A stretch of DNA of 6,238 bases from Trueperaceae bacterium (GTDB lineage: Bacteria; Deinococcota; Deinococci; Deinococcales; Trueperaceae). How positions within the stretch are numbered: the first letter of the stretch is position 1; each line of letters starts with the position of its first letter. Made by a program: the position numbers and the translations under genes. The stretch lies in contig PXAU01000258.1 in NCBI GenBank assembly GCA_003567075.1, forward strand, positions 1-6,238. The letters are read 5' to 3'. This document shows positions 5,594 to 6,238 of this stretch, in pieces. The notes under the pieces are model-generated. The model did no database searches. It was not told the origin of the DNA and worked only from the letters and a program-made list of their open reading frames with translations.

Positions 5594-6238
5594 TCAGCGC
5601 CGATCGACCGTCATCGCGCCGACACCGCCCGCCACGCGGAGCTCGATGCGCTCGCTGGCCTCCTCGTAGCCGGGCGTGGTGTAGACGTCGCCGTCACGGC
5701 GCCACTCACCCAACACCTGGCTGCGCCCCAAGCCGGTGGCCACGGTGACGCGGGCCGCCGCCTGCGGCGGCAGCCTGACCGTCGTGGCGCCCACGCCCAC
5801 GTCGACGCTCGCGGCGTACGCGCCCGCCGGCAAGCGCAGCGTCGTCTCGCCCACGCCGCCGCGGAAGGCCAGATCGGAGAGCTGCGCCTCGCGCAGGTCG
5901 ATCCGGTTCTCGCCCACGCCGGCGTTCACGCGCAGCGCCAGCGGCACCTCGCGCGTGAGTGACAGGCTCCATTCGCGACGATCCACCGTCGCGGCCGGGC
6001 CGGCCGGCACGACGCTGCGAAGCTCGAGCAGCGCGGTCCCGTTCTCTCGGCCGTACGACTGCTCGACGCGCTCGCCGCGTCCCGTCTCGATCGTGCCTCG
6101 CGCGAGCATGCCTTCCGGGGCGGCGCCGTCGATGGTGACGCGCCCGACGCCCAGCTCCAGCGTCACGCGGGCAGCGGCGGCCCCCTCGAGGCCGTGCTCG
6201 ACATCCACCACCTGCGCCGGCGCGGTGCCGCCGACCAC
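5594..6238 (-). CDS. Toast-rack-like beta-repeat protein (DUF2154/DUF4097-like), 5'-partial
   Basis: The visible 214 residues run from the right edge to a TGA at 5596-5594. The N-terminal part has the pattern GLEGAAAARVTLELGVGRVTIDG (residues 16-38), typical of toast-rack N-terminal modules. The C-terminal half is a series of short beta-strand rungs around G-V/L-G motifs (107, 128, 148, 169, 205), predicting a stacked beta-sheet of the toast-rack kind. No enzyme motif is present. Family members are often exported or membrane-attached and are linked by family knowledge to envelope structures or stress (LiaF C-termini share the fold), but the exact role is unknown. No signal peptide or lipobox is visible. 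The first codon at the edge is GTG, but about 20-40 residues, probably a signal sequence, are likely missing, since whole proteins of this type usually carry one. It is transcribed towards the SDR gene and its promoter is outside the window. Confidence 0.75.
   Translation of the reverse strand: MVGGTAPAQVVDVEHGLEGAAAARVTLELGVGRVTIDGAAPEGMLARGTIETGRGERVEQSYGRENGTALLELRSVVPAGPAATVDRREWSLSLTREVPLALRVNAGVGENRIDLREAQLSDLAFRGGVGETTLRLPAGAYAASVDVGVGATTVRLPPQAAARVTVATGLGRSQVLGEWRRDGDVYTTPGYEEASERIELRVAGGVGAMTVDRR
5606..5926 (-). repeat. Degenerate ~21-residue GxG beta-rung repeats inside the toast-rack protein
   Basis: At protein level the units are NAGVGENRIDL (105), RGGVGETTLRL (126), DVGVGATTVRL (146), ATGLGRSQVLG (167) and AGGVGAMTV (203). 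The first four G-x-G motifs are 20-21 residues apart and the last is 36 further on. A related LGVGRVTI lies at 29-36 in the N-terminal part. At DNA level the copies are too diverged to be recombining repeats. Confidence 0.7.

Overview
This window is a stretch of bacterial chromosome with visibly high GC (about 70% by eye; third codon positions are nearly all G or C). It holds four protein-coding genes and little intergenic DNA. I see no mobile element, CRISPR array, tRNA or rRNA. The organism cannot be fixed from this sequence. Two start codons are preceded at 5-6 nt by a TANNNT -10-like hexamer, with no Shine-Dalgarno sequence. Together with the high GC and a toast-rack protein, this is compatible with a Deinococcota (Deinococcus/Truepera-like) genome, but actinobacteria and others also use leaderless starts, so this is a tentative inference.

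Layout. (1) Bases 2-3760, plus strand: the C-terminal 1,251 or more residues of a very large cyclic-di-GMP signalling protein with the order GAF-PAS-GAF-PAS-GAF-GGDEF-EAL. Both catalytic domains keep their key residues, and the GGDEF domain has an RxxD inhibitory site. The frame is open to the left edge, and the first visible residues look like the end of a response-regulator receiver domain, so the true start is probably outside the window. (2) 3800-4627, plus: a 275-residue Nit1/Nit2-type carbon-nitrogen hydrolase with an intact Glu-Lys-Cys triad, probably a metabolite-repair amidase. (3) 4733-5521, plus: a 262-residue SDR-fold protein whose cofactor motif and catalytic Tyr/Lys are altered. 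(4) 5594-6238, minus: a toast-rack-like beta-repeat protein whose N-terminus runs off the right edge.

Genes 2 and 3 each appear to have their own promoter, so the three plus-strand genes look like separate units rather than one operon. GC-rich hairpins without a U-tract follow gene 2 and lie between the convergent genes 3 and 4. No shared pathway links the four genes. The region reads as ordinary core or housekeeping-type chromosome. Its most interesting points are the SDR with a non-canonical active site, the likely larger sensor architecture of the c-di-GMP protein, and the repeated leaderless start layout.
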